A program made the position numbers and the translations under genes. Shown one piece after another: positions 55,270 to 63,759 of a DNA stretch of 64,000 nt (the first letter of the stretch is position 1; every line of letters begins with the position of its first letter). The notes beneath the pieces are model-generated. The model saw nothing but the letters and a program-made list of their open reading frames with translations. It had not been told where the DNA came from and searched no databases. The stretch comes from Stenotrophomonas oahuensis (GTDB lineage Bacteria > Pseudomonadota > Gammaproteobacteria > Xanthomonadales > Xanthomonadaceae), in assembly GCF_031834595.1 (NCBI RefSeq), contig NZ_CP115541.1, positions 2,164,501 through 2,228,500 of the forward strand, given 5' to 3'.

Positions 55270-56059
55270 CGGTGCATACGGGCTTCTGACCCTTGCTTGC
55301 CGATACCAGGCTCACCGACGAGCTGCCACCTTCCTTGTGAAGCTTCAGCTGGCCATAGCCGTTGACCATGGTTGAAAGCTTCGCGTGCCCGTACTTCGAG
55401 GTGGTGAAGCCAGGGTGGCTCCTGCTCAAGTGTTGCCCCAGCGCATTGAGCGGCACCTTGCCGTTCGGGCTTGTGGCCGCAAGCTCGCTTACCTCGTCAA
55501 AGAAAAACTGAGGACAGCTTTTAGACTGTGGGCCAGTAGCCTTCTTGGCCGCCTTCTTCGCGGCAGGCTGGGGTGCCGGCGGCGCAGGCTTCTTTGCCTG
55601 GGTAACTGCCGGCGGCTTCGTCTTGCTTGAAGTTGCCTCTAGAAACCGGTCGCAGATCTTCCTCAATGGGGGAGGAGTCTTCGCATCGCCTACAACGTAG
55701 ACCGTGGCACCCCGCTCCCTGAGCTTTCTGCACAAACAGACAAAGTCGCTATCGCTGGTTACCAGAACGAAGGTGTCCGCACGCCCATCAAGCAGTGCTT
55801 CCAGCGCTTCGAGCGCAAGCGCGATGTCGCTGGTGTTCTTCCCGGATGCGTGCTGAAACTGCAGGCAGGGAGCAAAGACCTCACCCGCGAGTACCTTGTT
55901 CCAGGTCCCACTCAAGGTCGTCTGGTTGCCGTAGCCGCGCCGAATGGTGACCCGTCCCGCCTGAGTGGCAATCGGCATGACGAAGTCAACGATATCCGGC
56001 GGGACGTTGTCGCAGTCAATCATGACTGCGACCTTTGCCTGTTGCTGAGCGTCTTTCAT
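55265..56059 (-). CDS. NYN (LabA/MARF1-like PIN) domain protein with C-terminal LOTUS/OST-HTH domain
   Basis: The 264-residue protein starts at ATG 56057-56059. Residues 9-130 form an NYN nuclease domain: V-A-V-M-I-D-C-D-N-V-P, K-N-T-S-D-I-A-L-A-L-E-A-L-E, V-T-S-D-S-D-F-V-C-L-C-R-K-L-R-E-R-G-A-T-V-Y with the expected acidic residues. A basic Pro/Ala/Lys linker follows. Residues about 195-255 are a LOTUS (OST-HTH) winged helix (L-G-Q-H-L-S-R-S-H-P-G-F ... Y-G-H-A-K-L-S-T-M). Such proteins are predicted RNases that bind RNA via LOTUS; the target is unknown. Confidence 0.85.
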   Translation of the reverse strand: MKDAQQQAKVAVMIDCDNVPPDIVDFVMPIATQAGRVTIRRGYGNQTTLSGTWNKVLAGEVFAPCLQFQHASGKNTSDIALALEALEALLDGRADTFVLVTSDSDFVCLCRKLRERGATVYVVGDAKTPPPLRKICDRFLEATSSKTKPPAVTQAKKPAPPAPQPAAKKAAKKATGPQSKSCPQFFFDEVSELAATSPNGKVPLNALGQHLSRSHPGFTTSKYGHAKLSTMVNGYGQLKLHKEGGSSSVSLVSASKGQKPVCTA

Positions 56060-56108
56060 GATCACCCCCTTGATCACGTTGGATTTCCCAGGTTCTATCG
56101 GGCATCGC

Positions 56109-56133
56109 GAAGCCACGCAGGACGTAGCTCTAC
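56109..56133 (-). repeat. SMAG-like unit supplying a stop codon
   Basis: Minus-strand GTAGAGCTACGTCCTGCGTGGCTT; its TAG (56130-56132) ends the effector gene M-H-M-stop. Confidence 0.88.
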
Positions 56134-59027
56134 ATGTGCATTGCGGGCTGTGCCTGTTCGCGTCCTTGTTGGCGTGCTTGCTCCTGCTTCACCACCTCCG
56201 CCTGCTCTAGGTTCTGCTGGGCGGGCTGAAGCATGGCTTCGCGTCCGTCCACCACCGCATTGAAGAAGGGCGGTTTGTCGCCATGGGGAGCATAGGTGGC
56301 AATCACGTTGTGCTCCCCATTCGGCCCCAACGCGCCCGTCACCCGGTCCACACGCTGGAAGGCCGGGTTCTCCGCCTGCTTCCGGTAGAGCGAGGCCGCC
56401 ACGTTATGGCTCTGCTCCTCGTTCCAGTTGCCGGTCTTCTCCACCCACGTATGAATCTTGTCGTAGGCCGGATGGTCGGGGTGATTCGGGTGGTTGGGCA
56501 GGAGTGGTGGAGTAGGCGCTTGTGCCCCTGGATGCGGTGCGGTCACCGTTACAGCGTCCAACATAGGGGCGCTGCTCTGCGTCGGCGCGGGTGAAGCCGC
56601 CAGCTGGGCCTGGTGCCGAGCGACGTCTTCCACCGTGGTCGCGCTGTGCAGCACCACGCGGTTTCCCCCATCATCGCGGAACACTGCCACGGCACTATCC
56701 GCGCTTGGTGCATGAGTGTGAGGGTCCGGCATGAGCTCCAGCGTTATGCCTTCCGCATTGCCAGACTGTGCCAGCTTCTGCTGCACGGCGGCAGTGGTAG
56801 CGTCCAGCTGCTCGGGCGTACGCTCGATGCCATGCTTGGCGTACAGATCTTCCAGCTGGCCGCGTATGCCTTCAGGCTCAAGCTGCCGGTTCTCCCAGAT
56901 CTGATCGGCCATCTGGCTCAGGCCCTGCACGCCGGCCTCCTGGCTTTGCCAAGTGAGTTCCAGCTCATCGCGCAGATTCAGATTGGCCGTACTGTCGAAC
57001 AACACGCCGTCGTGAAGCCACTGCCCGTCGGATTGACGCGTGTAGGTCTGCCCGTTGCTGGCCTTCAGGGTGTCAGGGTTGTCGCGGGCGTTCTGGATGG
57101 CAGATGGAATAGCGGAGCTATCGCGCGTGGCGAAGTCATCCCAGCGCTGCTGTTCGTGGGCCACCATGTAGCGGGCGGCGAGGGCGGCCGGGGTATTGGC
57201 CGCATTCTGCGCAATGATGGTGCGCGATTGCTCATCCAGTATCGGCAGGCGTTCGGGATCCACCGGCTCACGATGGTTGCTCGGCGCGCGGCCATCGACC
57301 CGAGTCTGGATCTCCAGCATCCACTCGCCGCTGCGCGCGTCACGCACGTAGTCGCGGCCGATCTCAAAAGGTGCGCGCGGCGGATAGGTTTCCGCACTGG
57401 CGTTGATGTGGTACGGGTCGCGCGCAGGTGGCAGATTGTCCAGTCCCAGCTCGTAGGACGCCGTTGCGGCTTTGTGATTGAGCTGGCGCTCGAGCGTCCC
57501 AGTGGCCACATAGCTGGAGCGGAAGGTAACGTCGTTGCCCAGCGCATCCTGCACAGGGCGCACTTCGACGCCTGTGCCCAGATCAGTGCTTTGCACCTGT
57601 TGCTGGTGTGCCCCGCGATACCACCGCCCGTCCGGATCAGCAGGATCGCGCCGCCACGTGCGTCCGAGCGAATCCTCTTGTATGTAAACGCGGTCGATAT
57701 CCTTCTGCTTTGCCCAGTTGTCGCCAAGATATGCACCAAAGGCACCGCCGCCGATGCCGCTGATGATGGCCCCGGGGCCGGTCCACGAACCTGTCGTCAG
57801 GCCCACGCCTGCGCCAGCGATGAAGCCGCCCACCGCGCCGCCGACATTGCGACCCACGAAATGTGCTGCGGTGGAGTCGGCGGCGGCGTCATTGCCTTGA
57901 GAGTGCAACTGCACCCACTTGTGCCCCGTGGTGCCGAAGTCGTGCGCCATGAGCGCAAGGCCGGCAATGCCGGCGACCTTCATGCCGGGGCCCATGCCGC
58001 CGGGCACGCGATGTGGCGCGGCTTCGACGGCAACTTCGGCGGCGGTTGCGGCACTCGGTGGGCCGCGCGGTGCGCCGGGTTGGCCGGGAGCACGCTGCGG
58101 CGGTTCCGGAGCCTCAGCGGTGAGGCGCGGGCCGTCGAGCGGCACTCCGCGCGCTGCGACCCAATCGAGCCGTGCGGTGGTCATCTCGGCGAGGCTGAGC
58201 GACTTGTAGTCGTCCAATGGGCGCGCGTATAGGGTTCTGGCTGGCGCGTCATAGCCTTCGATCGGCATGATCTCCAGGCGTATTTCGGCCACGGTGACCG
58301 CCTTGGTGCCATTGGCGGATGCGTGCTGGGCGAGGGTGCGCTCGAGCGCTTGGTACTCGGCAGCGGATTGGCTGACGAAGGCGAGGGGGTCTGGCCCGAA
58401 GGCGCTAACGGGATAGCCGTTGATGCGGGTGTTGGGGTGTTCAAGTGCCGTGGGCAGCTCGAAGTTGCTGAAGCCGCGATTGGCTGGGGCGTTTTCGACA
58501 AAGGCGACCAGAGGCTTGCCTGTGGCAATGGCGTTCTCGAAGTAACGCGGGCTTCCGGCGTTCCACATCATGTCCTGGAGGGCTCCGCTAGGAGTTCCCA
58601 TCGGAACCAAGCCCTCCGCAATCAAATGACTCTTGAACTTCTCCATGGCACGCAGGAAGTCAGGGTGCTGGGATGGATTTTTCTGGATGTCATTGATGTA
58701 CTCGCCCCACGGTGTATTGCCGATGATTCCGGCGCGATCCTTGGTCTGCGTTACGTACGCTTCGGCGTTATCGAAGTTGTACGCTTTATGGCTGTCCTTG
58801 CCGGAGAACCCGACGTACTCCCGGCCGGCTGCGAGTTCCGGCGGAAACTGCTTCATCTTGGCTTCGACGAACTCGGCATAGCTGGTAGCACTATCTGGTC
58901 CTGAGCCAGGAGACTTCAGGTACTGAATGACCCGATCCATCTGCTGTGGGGTGATAGGGCTATCATCAACGTTGGTTGCCGGCGTCAGCGTGGTTCGCGC
59001 GAAATCATCGAAGGTAAAGCTTGGCAT
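56130..59027 (-). CDS. XVIPCD-bearing X-T4SS antibacterial effector
   Basis: The 965-residue protein has an N-terminal module of unknown fold (1-300, with G-A-L-Q-D-M-M-W-N-A-G-S-P-R), a Pro/Ala-rich hinge, and a Gly/Ala glycine-zipper region near 400-450 (G-G-A-V-G-G-F-I-A-G-A-G-V-G-L). The middle domain, about 460-720, is homologous to the effector at 32695 (L-P-P-A-R-D-P-Y there L-P-P-A-Q-N-P-Y; A-A-N-T-P-A-A-L-A-A-R-Y there A-N-S-P-A-A-V-A-A-R-Y). It ends in a variant XVIPCD (H-P-A-Y-D-K-I-H-T-W-V-E-K, F-Q-R-V-D-R-V, F-F-N-A-V-V-D, L-Q-P-A-Q-Q-N-L-E-Q) and a Gln-rich tail. An immunity gene lies 11 bp upstream. Confidence 0.82.
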   Translation of the reverse strand: MPSFTFDDFARTTLTPATNVDDSPITPQQMDRVIQYLKSPGSGPDSATSYAEFVEAKMKQFPPELAAGREYVGFSGKDSHKAYNFDNAEAYVTQTKDRAGIIGNTPWGEYINDIQKNPSQHPDFLRAMEKFKSHLIAEGLVPMGTPSGALQDMMWNAGSPRYFENAIATGKPLVAFVENAPANRGFSNFELPTALEHPNTRINGYPVSAFGPDPLAFVSQSAAEYQALERTLAQHASANGTKAVTVAEIRLEIMPIEGYDAPARTLYARPLDDYKSLSLAEMTTARLDWVAARGVPLDGPRLTAEAPEPPQRAPGQPGAPRGPPSAATAAEVAVEAAPHRVPGGMGPGMKVAGIAGLALMAHDFGTTGHKWVQLHSQGNDAAADSTAAHFVGRNVGGAVGGFIAGAGVGLTTGSWTGPGAIISGIGGGAFGAYLGDNWAKQKDIDRVYIQEDSLGRTWRRDPADPDGRWYRGAHQQQVQSTDLGTGVEVRPVQDALGNDVTFRSSYVATGTLERQLNHKAATASYELGLDNLPPARDPYHINASAETYPPRAPFEIGRDYVRDARSGEWMLEIQTRVDGRAPSNHREPVDPERLPILDEQSRTIIAQNAANTPAALAARYMVAHEQQRWDDFATRDSSAIPSAIQNARDNPDTLKASNGQTYTRQSDGQWLHDGVLFDSTANLNLRDELELTWQSQEAGVQGLSQMADQIWENRQLEPEGIRGQLEDLYAKHGIERTPEQLDATTAAVQQKLAQSGNAEGITLELMPDPHTHAPSADSAVAVFRDDGGNRVVLHSATTVEDVARHQAQLAASPAPTQSSAPMLDAVTVTAPHPGAQAPTPPLLPNHPNHPDHPAYDKIHTWVEKTGNWNEEQSHNVAASLYRKQAENPAFQRVDRVTGALGPNGEHNVIATYAPHGDKPPFFNAVVDGREAMLQPAQQNLEQAEVVKQEQARQQGREQAQPAMHM

Positions 59028-59038
59028 CGTGGTTCTCC

Positions 59039-59533
59039 TTAACCAGCATCTGACGAAACAAACGCCTCCGCGAGCACAATCACTCCATCCGCGCGGGGTA
59101 CGACATCGGCAGGGACACGTATGGAGTGCCGGGAAAGCGCGTCAATTCCAGAGAATACGAGATACCTCTTGTTGACCAAGCTGCCAGATTCCGTCTTGAA
59201 TCCATCAAGCAGGCCTTGGGCCAACTCACGGAGATAGGTGAAATCGTCATCCTGGCTTCCGAGGATCGGCTTGACCCTCAGTGCGGCGGCAAGGGCGGGA
59301 TCGGTGCTCAGGTCAATGGTAAACAGACGCTCGTGATAGCCGGGGCGCTTAATGAAGTACTCAACTCCTCCGACGCCCATTCCGGTGAGTCTCTCTTCGG
59401 ACCGATGGAATGAGTACTGGTACTCCACTTCTCTAGCGTCTCCAGAAGCGGCATCAGCCTGCACACGTGGCTCGCCTATGGAAATTCCATTCGCTTCGTA
59501 AAAAGGTGTCTTGATTTCGGAGTTCAGATCCAT
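59039..59533 (-). CDS. Probable cognate immunity protein (X-Tfi) of the 56130 effector
   Basis: The 164-residue protein has no signal peptide, so it is likely cytoplasmic. It has beta-rich segments (V-E-Y-Q-Y-S-F-H-R-S-E-E-R-L) and the C-terminal D-D-D-F-T-Y-L-R-E-L-A-Q-G ... V-I-V-L-A-E-A-F-V shared with the paralogue at 49578. Its stop lies 11 bp before the effector start. The 246-bp spacer to 59780 holds nothing recognisable except the methylase promoter region. Confidence 0.7.
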   Translation of the reverse strand: MDLNSEIKTPFYEANGISIGEPRVQADAASGDAREVEYQYSFHRSEERLTGMGVGGVEYFIKRPGYHERLFTIDLSTDPALAAALRVKPILGSQDDDFTYLRELAQGLLDGFKTESGSLVNKRYLVFSGIDALSRHSIRVPADVVPRADGVIVLAEAFVSSDAG

Positions 59534-59779
59534 CAGAACGCTTCGTCCCTAAGTTAAGGTGATCAGTCCGGGGATAGGCATGATGCCGGTTGTACCCCTC
59601 ATCCCTGGCCGGCCCAACCATCGTCCCCCAACCCGATGACAGGCACAACCCGACCCACCCGGTCTTCAGTCCACCGAACTCCAAACCACCCACCCAATCT
59701 CTTGCCCTGAGACCGCGATCCCGTATCATCACAGGGAGCCAAAATTTGGCGCCAACCTGTCCTGGACGCTCCGCACCAC

Positions 59780-61135
59780 ATGAAAGCCCCCGCCCCTGAG
59801 CGTCGCACCAGCCTGCGCCTGTCGGCCGAGCAGCACGAAGCCATCGAGCGCCTGTGCCACCAAGACGGCGGCAAGGTGCCGATGAGCAGCTGGATCGCCC
59901 GGGCCATCGAGGACAAGATCGCCCGCGATACCGGCGTGGCCGAAACGCCCGGCGTCGCTTCCGGCACGGGTGGGCATCGCTTCTATGAGTTCTTCGCCGG
60001 CGGCGGCATGGCCCGTGCCGGGCTGGGGCCGGAGTGGCAGTGCCTGTTCGCCAACGACTTCGAGCCGATGAAGGGCCGCGCCTACCGGGAGAACTGGAAC
60101 GGCGGCCACGACCTGCTGGTGGATGACATCAACAATGTCAGCCCTGCGCAGTTGGCCGACGAGGCCGACCTGGCCTGGGCGTCGTTCCCCTGCCAGGACC
60201 TTTCGCTGGCGGGTGCATACAAGGGCATCGGCCACTGGCAGGACAAGCAGCAGACCCGCTCGGGCACGTTCTGGGTGTTCTGGCGGCTGATGCAGTCGCT
60301 GCAGAAGGAAGGCCGCGCGCCGCGCATCATCGTGCTGGAAAACGTGTACGGCGTGCTCACCTCGAACGAGGGCCGCGACTTCGCCGCCATTGGCAGCGCG
60401 TTCTCCAGTGCGGGCTATCGCTTCGGTGCGCTGATGGTGGATGCACGCCACTTCGTGCCGCAGTCGCGCCCGCGTGTGTTCATTGTGGGCGTGCGCGACG
60501 ATGTGGAACTTCCGGCCTCGCTGCTGGGCAGTGAGGCGCACCCCACCTGGCACCCGCCCCGTATGCAGGAGGCCGTGGCTGGGCTGAGCAAGGCTGCCCG
60601 CAAGCAGTGGTTGTGGTGGAACCTGCCTACGCCACCGGCGCGTGCGCTGCACTTCGTGGACGTGATTGAAGACGCGCCGACCGGGGTGAAGTGGGACACC
60701 GCCGAGCGCACCCAGAAGCTGCTGGGCATGATGAGCGAGGCCAACCGCAAGAAGGTGCGCGAGGCGCAGAAGGCGGGCCGGCGCATGGTGGGTGGCGTGT
60801 ACAAGCGCACCCGCCTGGACGAGGACGGCAACAAGGTGCAGCGCGCCGAAGTCCGCTTCGACGACATTGCCGGCTGCCTGCGTACGCCGTCCGGTGGTTC
60901 CAGCCGGCAGAGCATTCTGGTGGTGGAAGGCCGGAAGATCCGCTCGCGCCTGCTGTCCCCGCGCGAGGCGGCGCGCCTGATGGGCCTTCCGGATACCTAC
61001 CGCCTGCCACCCAACTACAACGACGCGTATCACATCGCCGGTGACGGCGTGGCCGTGCCGGTGGTGCGCCATCTGGCCGAACACATCTTCGAACCGCTGC
61101 TGCAGCATGCGCAGCGTGCCGAGGTGGCGGCGTGA
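59780..61135 (+). CDS. DNA (cytosine-5) methyltransferase with N-terminal ribbon-helix-helix-like segment
   Basis: The 451-residue protein has residues 1-50 of RHH type (R-T-S-L-R-L-S-A-E-Q-H-E-A-I-E-R-L then S-S-W-I-A-R-A-I-E-D-K-I), probably for autoregulation. m5C motifs follow: F-Y-E-F-F-A-G-G-G-M-A, S-F-P-C-Q-D-L-S (catalytic Cys), V-L-E-N-V-Y-G-V, Q-S-R-P-R-V-F-I-V-G and I-A-G-D-G-V-A-V-P-V. It differs from the EcoRII-type methylase at 27203. The stop overlaps the DUF4928 start (GTGA). Confidence 0.92.
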   Translation: MKAPAPERRTSLRLSAEQHEAIERLCHQDGGKVPMSSWIARAIEDKIARDTGVAETPGVASGTGGHRFYEFFAGGGMARAGLGPEWQCLFANDFEPMKGRAYRENWNGGHDLLVDDINNVSPAQLADEADLAWASFPCQDLSLAGAYKGIGHWQDKQQTRSGTFWVFWRLMQSLQKEGRAPRIIVLENVYGVLTSNEGRDFAAIGSAFSSAGYRFGALMVDARHFVPQSRPRVFIVGVRDDVELPASLLGSEAHPTWHPPRMQEAVAGLSKAARKQWLWWNLPTPPARALHFVDVIEDAPTGVKWDTAERTQKLLGMMSEANRKKVREAQKAGRRMVGGVYKRTRLDEDGNKVQRAEVRFDDIAGCLRTPSGGSSRQSILVVEGRKIRSRLLSPREAARLMGLPDTYRLPPNYNDAYHIAGDGVAVPVVRHLAEHIFEPLLQHAQRAEVAA

Positions 61136-62154
61136 GTCTGTTTCCGGACGCAGCGGCTCCGGCTCCGGCTGCGGATGCCGCGACGCTGACCGCAGACACG
61201 GACTTTCTGCAGGCACTGGTCACCTACAGCCAGCAGGCCAAGGTGAAGGGCAAAGGCGCACTGGCCGTGATGCTGGTGGTAAACGACCATGCCCGCCGCG
61301 CCGCTGCCAGCGGCACCTCCTTGAACGCCGATGACCTGCTCACCGAGCAGGGCGGGCAGGTGCTGGGCCTGGGCCGTGCCGCGGTGCAGGCCATCCTGGC
61401 CCAGCACGGCATCACCCGCGTGCTGGCGGAGGAGGGCGGCCGCACCAGTCGCGGCAGCATCGGCTTCATGCGCGGCTATGTGGCGTTCCTGAACGAACAG
61501 AGTGCCTTGCGTGGTGCGCTGGATCTGGCCGCCGCCGAGCGCTTCTGGATCAGCCGCGTGGAAGCCTTCTTCGCCGGGAAGCCCTTCAGCATGAAGCTGG
61601 ATGCCGCCTGGAGCCTGCGCACCGCCGTGCGTCACCTCACTGCGCAGGCTGAAGCGCGCCAGAAGGAAGCGGGCGGCACCATGTACCTGGGCACGATGAT
61701 GCAGCACCTGGTGGGGGCTACGCTTCAGGTTGTGCTGCCGGAAGCCGAGAAGGCGCTGGTGGTGCACCACGGCTCCAATCAGAGCGACCAGAAGCCGGAC
61801 CGCCATGGTGACTTCGACCTGGGCGATGTGGCGGTGCATGTGAGCACTGCGCCGTCAGAGAGCCTGATCCGCAAGTGCGGGGAGAATCTGGGTAAGGGCA
61901 AGCGGCCGGTGATTGTGACCACGCGTCGTGGGCTGCTTACTGCGGAAGGGCTGCTGGAGAATGTTGGTATTCACGATCGCGTGGACGTGATCGAGTTCGA
62001 GCAGTTCATGGCGACCAATGTGCTGCAGTTTGGGCGCTTCAGTGTGGATGGGCGGCGTGAGGACTTTCAGCTGATTGTGGACGCGTACAACGACGTGGTG
62101 GAGAACCATGAGACCGACCCGAGCCTGCGCATTGAGATGAGCGGCGGGAAATAA
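61132..62154 (+). CDS. DUF4928 protein, probable restriction endonuclease of the second R-M system
   Basis: The 340-residue protein starts with GTG overlapping the methylase stop. It matches DUF4928: K-V-K-G-K-G-A-L-A-V-M-L-V-V, G-R-T-S-R-G-S-I-G-F, and a nuclease-like D-R-H-G-D-F-D-L-G-D-V-A-V-H-V near residue 225 followed by K-R-P-V-I-V-T-T. DUF4928 is regularly paired with m5C methylases; restriction activity is expected but I know of no biochemical proof. This makes a compact two-gene R-M system inside the effector region. Confidence 0.78.
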   Translation: MSLFPDAAAPAPAADAATLTADTDFLQALVTYSQQAKVKGKGALAVMLVVNDHARRAAASGTSLNADDLLTEQGGQVLGLGRAAVQAILAQHGITRVLAEEGGRTSRGSIGFMRGYVAFLNEQSALRGALDLAAAERFWISRVEAFFAGKPFSMKLDAAWSLRTAVRHLTAQAEARQKEAGGTMYLGTMMQHLVGATLQVVLPEAEKALVVHHGSNQSDQKPDRHGDFDLGDVAVHVSTAPSESLIRKCGENLGKGKRPVIVTTRRGLLTAEGLLENVGIHDRVDVIEFEQFMATNVLQFGRFSVDGRREDFQLIVDAYNDVVENHETDPSLRIEMSGGK

Positions 62155-62409
62155 CGGGGGGCTTCTTCGTTCTCTGGTCATGCGTTACCGGGCGTTGCGC
62201 TGCCATCGGCGGTCGTCTGTCGACCGACCCTACCATTGCCAAACATCGCGACCGTGCCGCGCATTGCGGCCGCCGGTACCCCTCTGAACGCCCATTGATG
62301 CTGCACGGGTAGAGTCGGTCGCAAGACGACTGCCGATAACCCCAATCGGCGCATTAACGCATTGACCCCACCAACGAAACGCCTTTGGCGGAATCCACGC
62401 CCGACGACA
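62155..62409. repeat. Separated right and left halves of the 146-bp class element
   Basis: A right half (about 62160-62235, ending GACCGACCCTACC) and, 75 bp on, a left half (about 62311-62372, GTAGAGTCGGTCGCAAGACG). They fill the spacer between the R-M genes and the convergent effector; no gene. Confidence 0.75.
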
Positions 62410-63735
62410 TCACCCCATCCGGATCGCCGGATTCTCCCGTCCCTGCCGCTCAACCTCCTGCTGCTGGCTCTGCGCCAATGCCTGCGCGCGATCCGCACTC
62501 GCCACTTCCAACCGCTGCAACGACTGCTCCACGGGCGTCTGCACAGCGTCCTGTGTGGACATCGCCGCACGTCGGTGCGCAGGATCATTCAAATCTCCCT
62601 GCACAACAAAGACGTTGCGACCGGGGCCATGTTCGGCAGTGGCAGCACTCAACACCACATGATCAGCTCGATCTAGATTGTTCTCGCGCGCCAGCGCCAT
62701 CACACTGGCGGTCATGCGTTCGCTGAACTCGTCAAACGTGCGGCCATGCTTCGCGTCCAATGCAGCTACCTGCTCGCGAACCTGCTGCATCAGCGGATAC
62801 TCGGGATGGCCCGGGCCGATGTCGGCAAGGCGGGTGATTGGCTGGTTCTTGTCTGGAACATCATCAACAGAACCGGTCTTCGGACTTGGCGTAATGGTTC
62901 GGAAGGTGTCTTCCTCATGAAACTGAGTCGACTTTTGCTGACGCTCCAGGCGTACTGCGCGGGCGTCGTTCAGCTCTGCTATGCGTGCGGGATCCTTCTC
63001 CTGCTCGTGGAATACATCGCGGCCCCCAGTTCTGTAGTTCACCCACGTTCCGGTTTCCTCGAAGTAACGCGAGTACTTGTTGTGGCTGCCAATCACGTTT
63101 GGATCGACGGTGTTCCGACTATCCGTCAGCTGACCTAGCTCCATGACCCCAAGCTTCACCAAGTAGGACCCGCCGTGTCGTGCTCCCTTCTCTGCGAAAG
63201 AGTCGACCATCGTGTCCCACATGCGGTTTACGCCCCAGTTGTCATTTACCAACATGTTCTGCCAGATATCTTCCACCTTCTGCGGACCAGAGTCTTCTTG
63301 TGCGGCCTGGAGCAGCACGCGAGGTGTCCAGCAGTTAGGGTCCAGATCATGTAGTTCGAAGGCTTTGTCATGGGCTAGCATCACATCCTCGCCCGGTAGA
63401 TTAAGCGCCAAATCGGGGCGGCCTTCGCGAGTCCAGTACCTGCGCCGTTCCAGATCCTCAAGTAGGAGGGTCTGACCAAACTTTTCCCAGTCGCGCTCAG
63501 TCGGCTCCTTGTTCTCAAACCGAGAGCCGCGATCATGCTGGTGCTTCGCGTAGTCCTGAGCATAACTGTTCGCAACTTGACCCGGCAGATTGTCGTTACG
63601 AACAACGCCCAGCGCCAAAGTGCCGTATCCGTCAGCTCCAGGAAGCTGAGAAAGGTAGTTCCAGTACAGCTCGCGATTCCCAGCGTTGGCATGGCTGGCC
63701 AAGATGCGTAGGTCAGAATCCGTCCGTCCATTCAT
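62410..63735 (-). CDS. XVIPCD-bearing X-T4SS effector, 441 residues
   Basis: The N-terminal 230 residues contain A-S-H-A-N-A-G-N-R-E-L-Y-W-N-Y-L, G-Y-G-T-L-A-L-G-V-V-R-N-D, D-V-M-L-A-H-D-K-A-F-E and D-P-N-C-W-T-P-R. I recall this arrangement from other Xanthomonadaceae XVIPCD proteins, but its activity is unknown to me. The C-terminus is a canonical XVIPCD (H-P-E-Y-P-L-M-Q-Q-V-R-E-Q-V, G-R-T-F-D-E-F-S-E-R-M-T, R-A-D-H-V-V-L-S, N-V-F-V-V-Q-G, A-V-Q-T-P-V-E-Q-S-L). A probable immunity gene lies 24 bp upstream. Confidence 0.82.
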   Translation of the reverse strand: MNGRTDSDLRILASHANAGNRELYWNYLSQLPGADGYGTLALGVVRNDNLPGQVANSYAQDYAKHQHDRGSRFENKEPTERDWEKFGQTLLLEDLERRRYWTREGRPDLALNLPGEDVMLAHDKAFELHDLDPNCWTPRVLLQAAQEDSGPQKVEDIWQNMLVNDNWGVNRMWDTMVDSFAEKGARHGGSYLVKLGVMELGQLTDSRNTVDPNVIGSHNKYSRYFEETGTWVNYRTGGRDVFHEQEKDPARIAELNDARAVRLERQQKSTQFHEEDTFRTITPSPKTGSVDDVPDKNQPITRLADIGPGHPEYPLMQQVREQVAALDAKHGRTFDEFSERMTASVMALARENNLDRADHVVLSAATAEHGPGRNVFVVQGDLNDPAHRRAAMSTQDAVQTPVEQSLQRLEVASADRAQALAQSQQQEVERQGRENPAIRMG

Positions 63736-63759
63736 CTAATGCTCCTTATAAGTGGCGGA

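Noticed and set aside
56613..58232. 539-codon frame antisense to the 56130 effector
   Set aside because: Shadow frame of a GC-rich gene, no domain.
59729..61216. 495-codon frame antisense to the second methylase
   Set aside because: Shadow frame; the sense strand has all m5C motifs.
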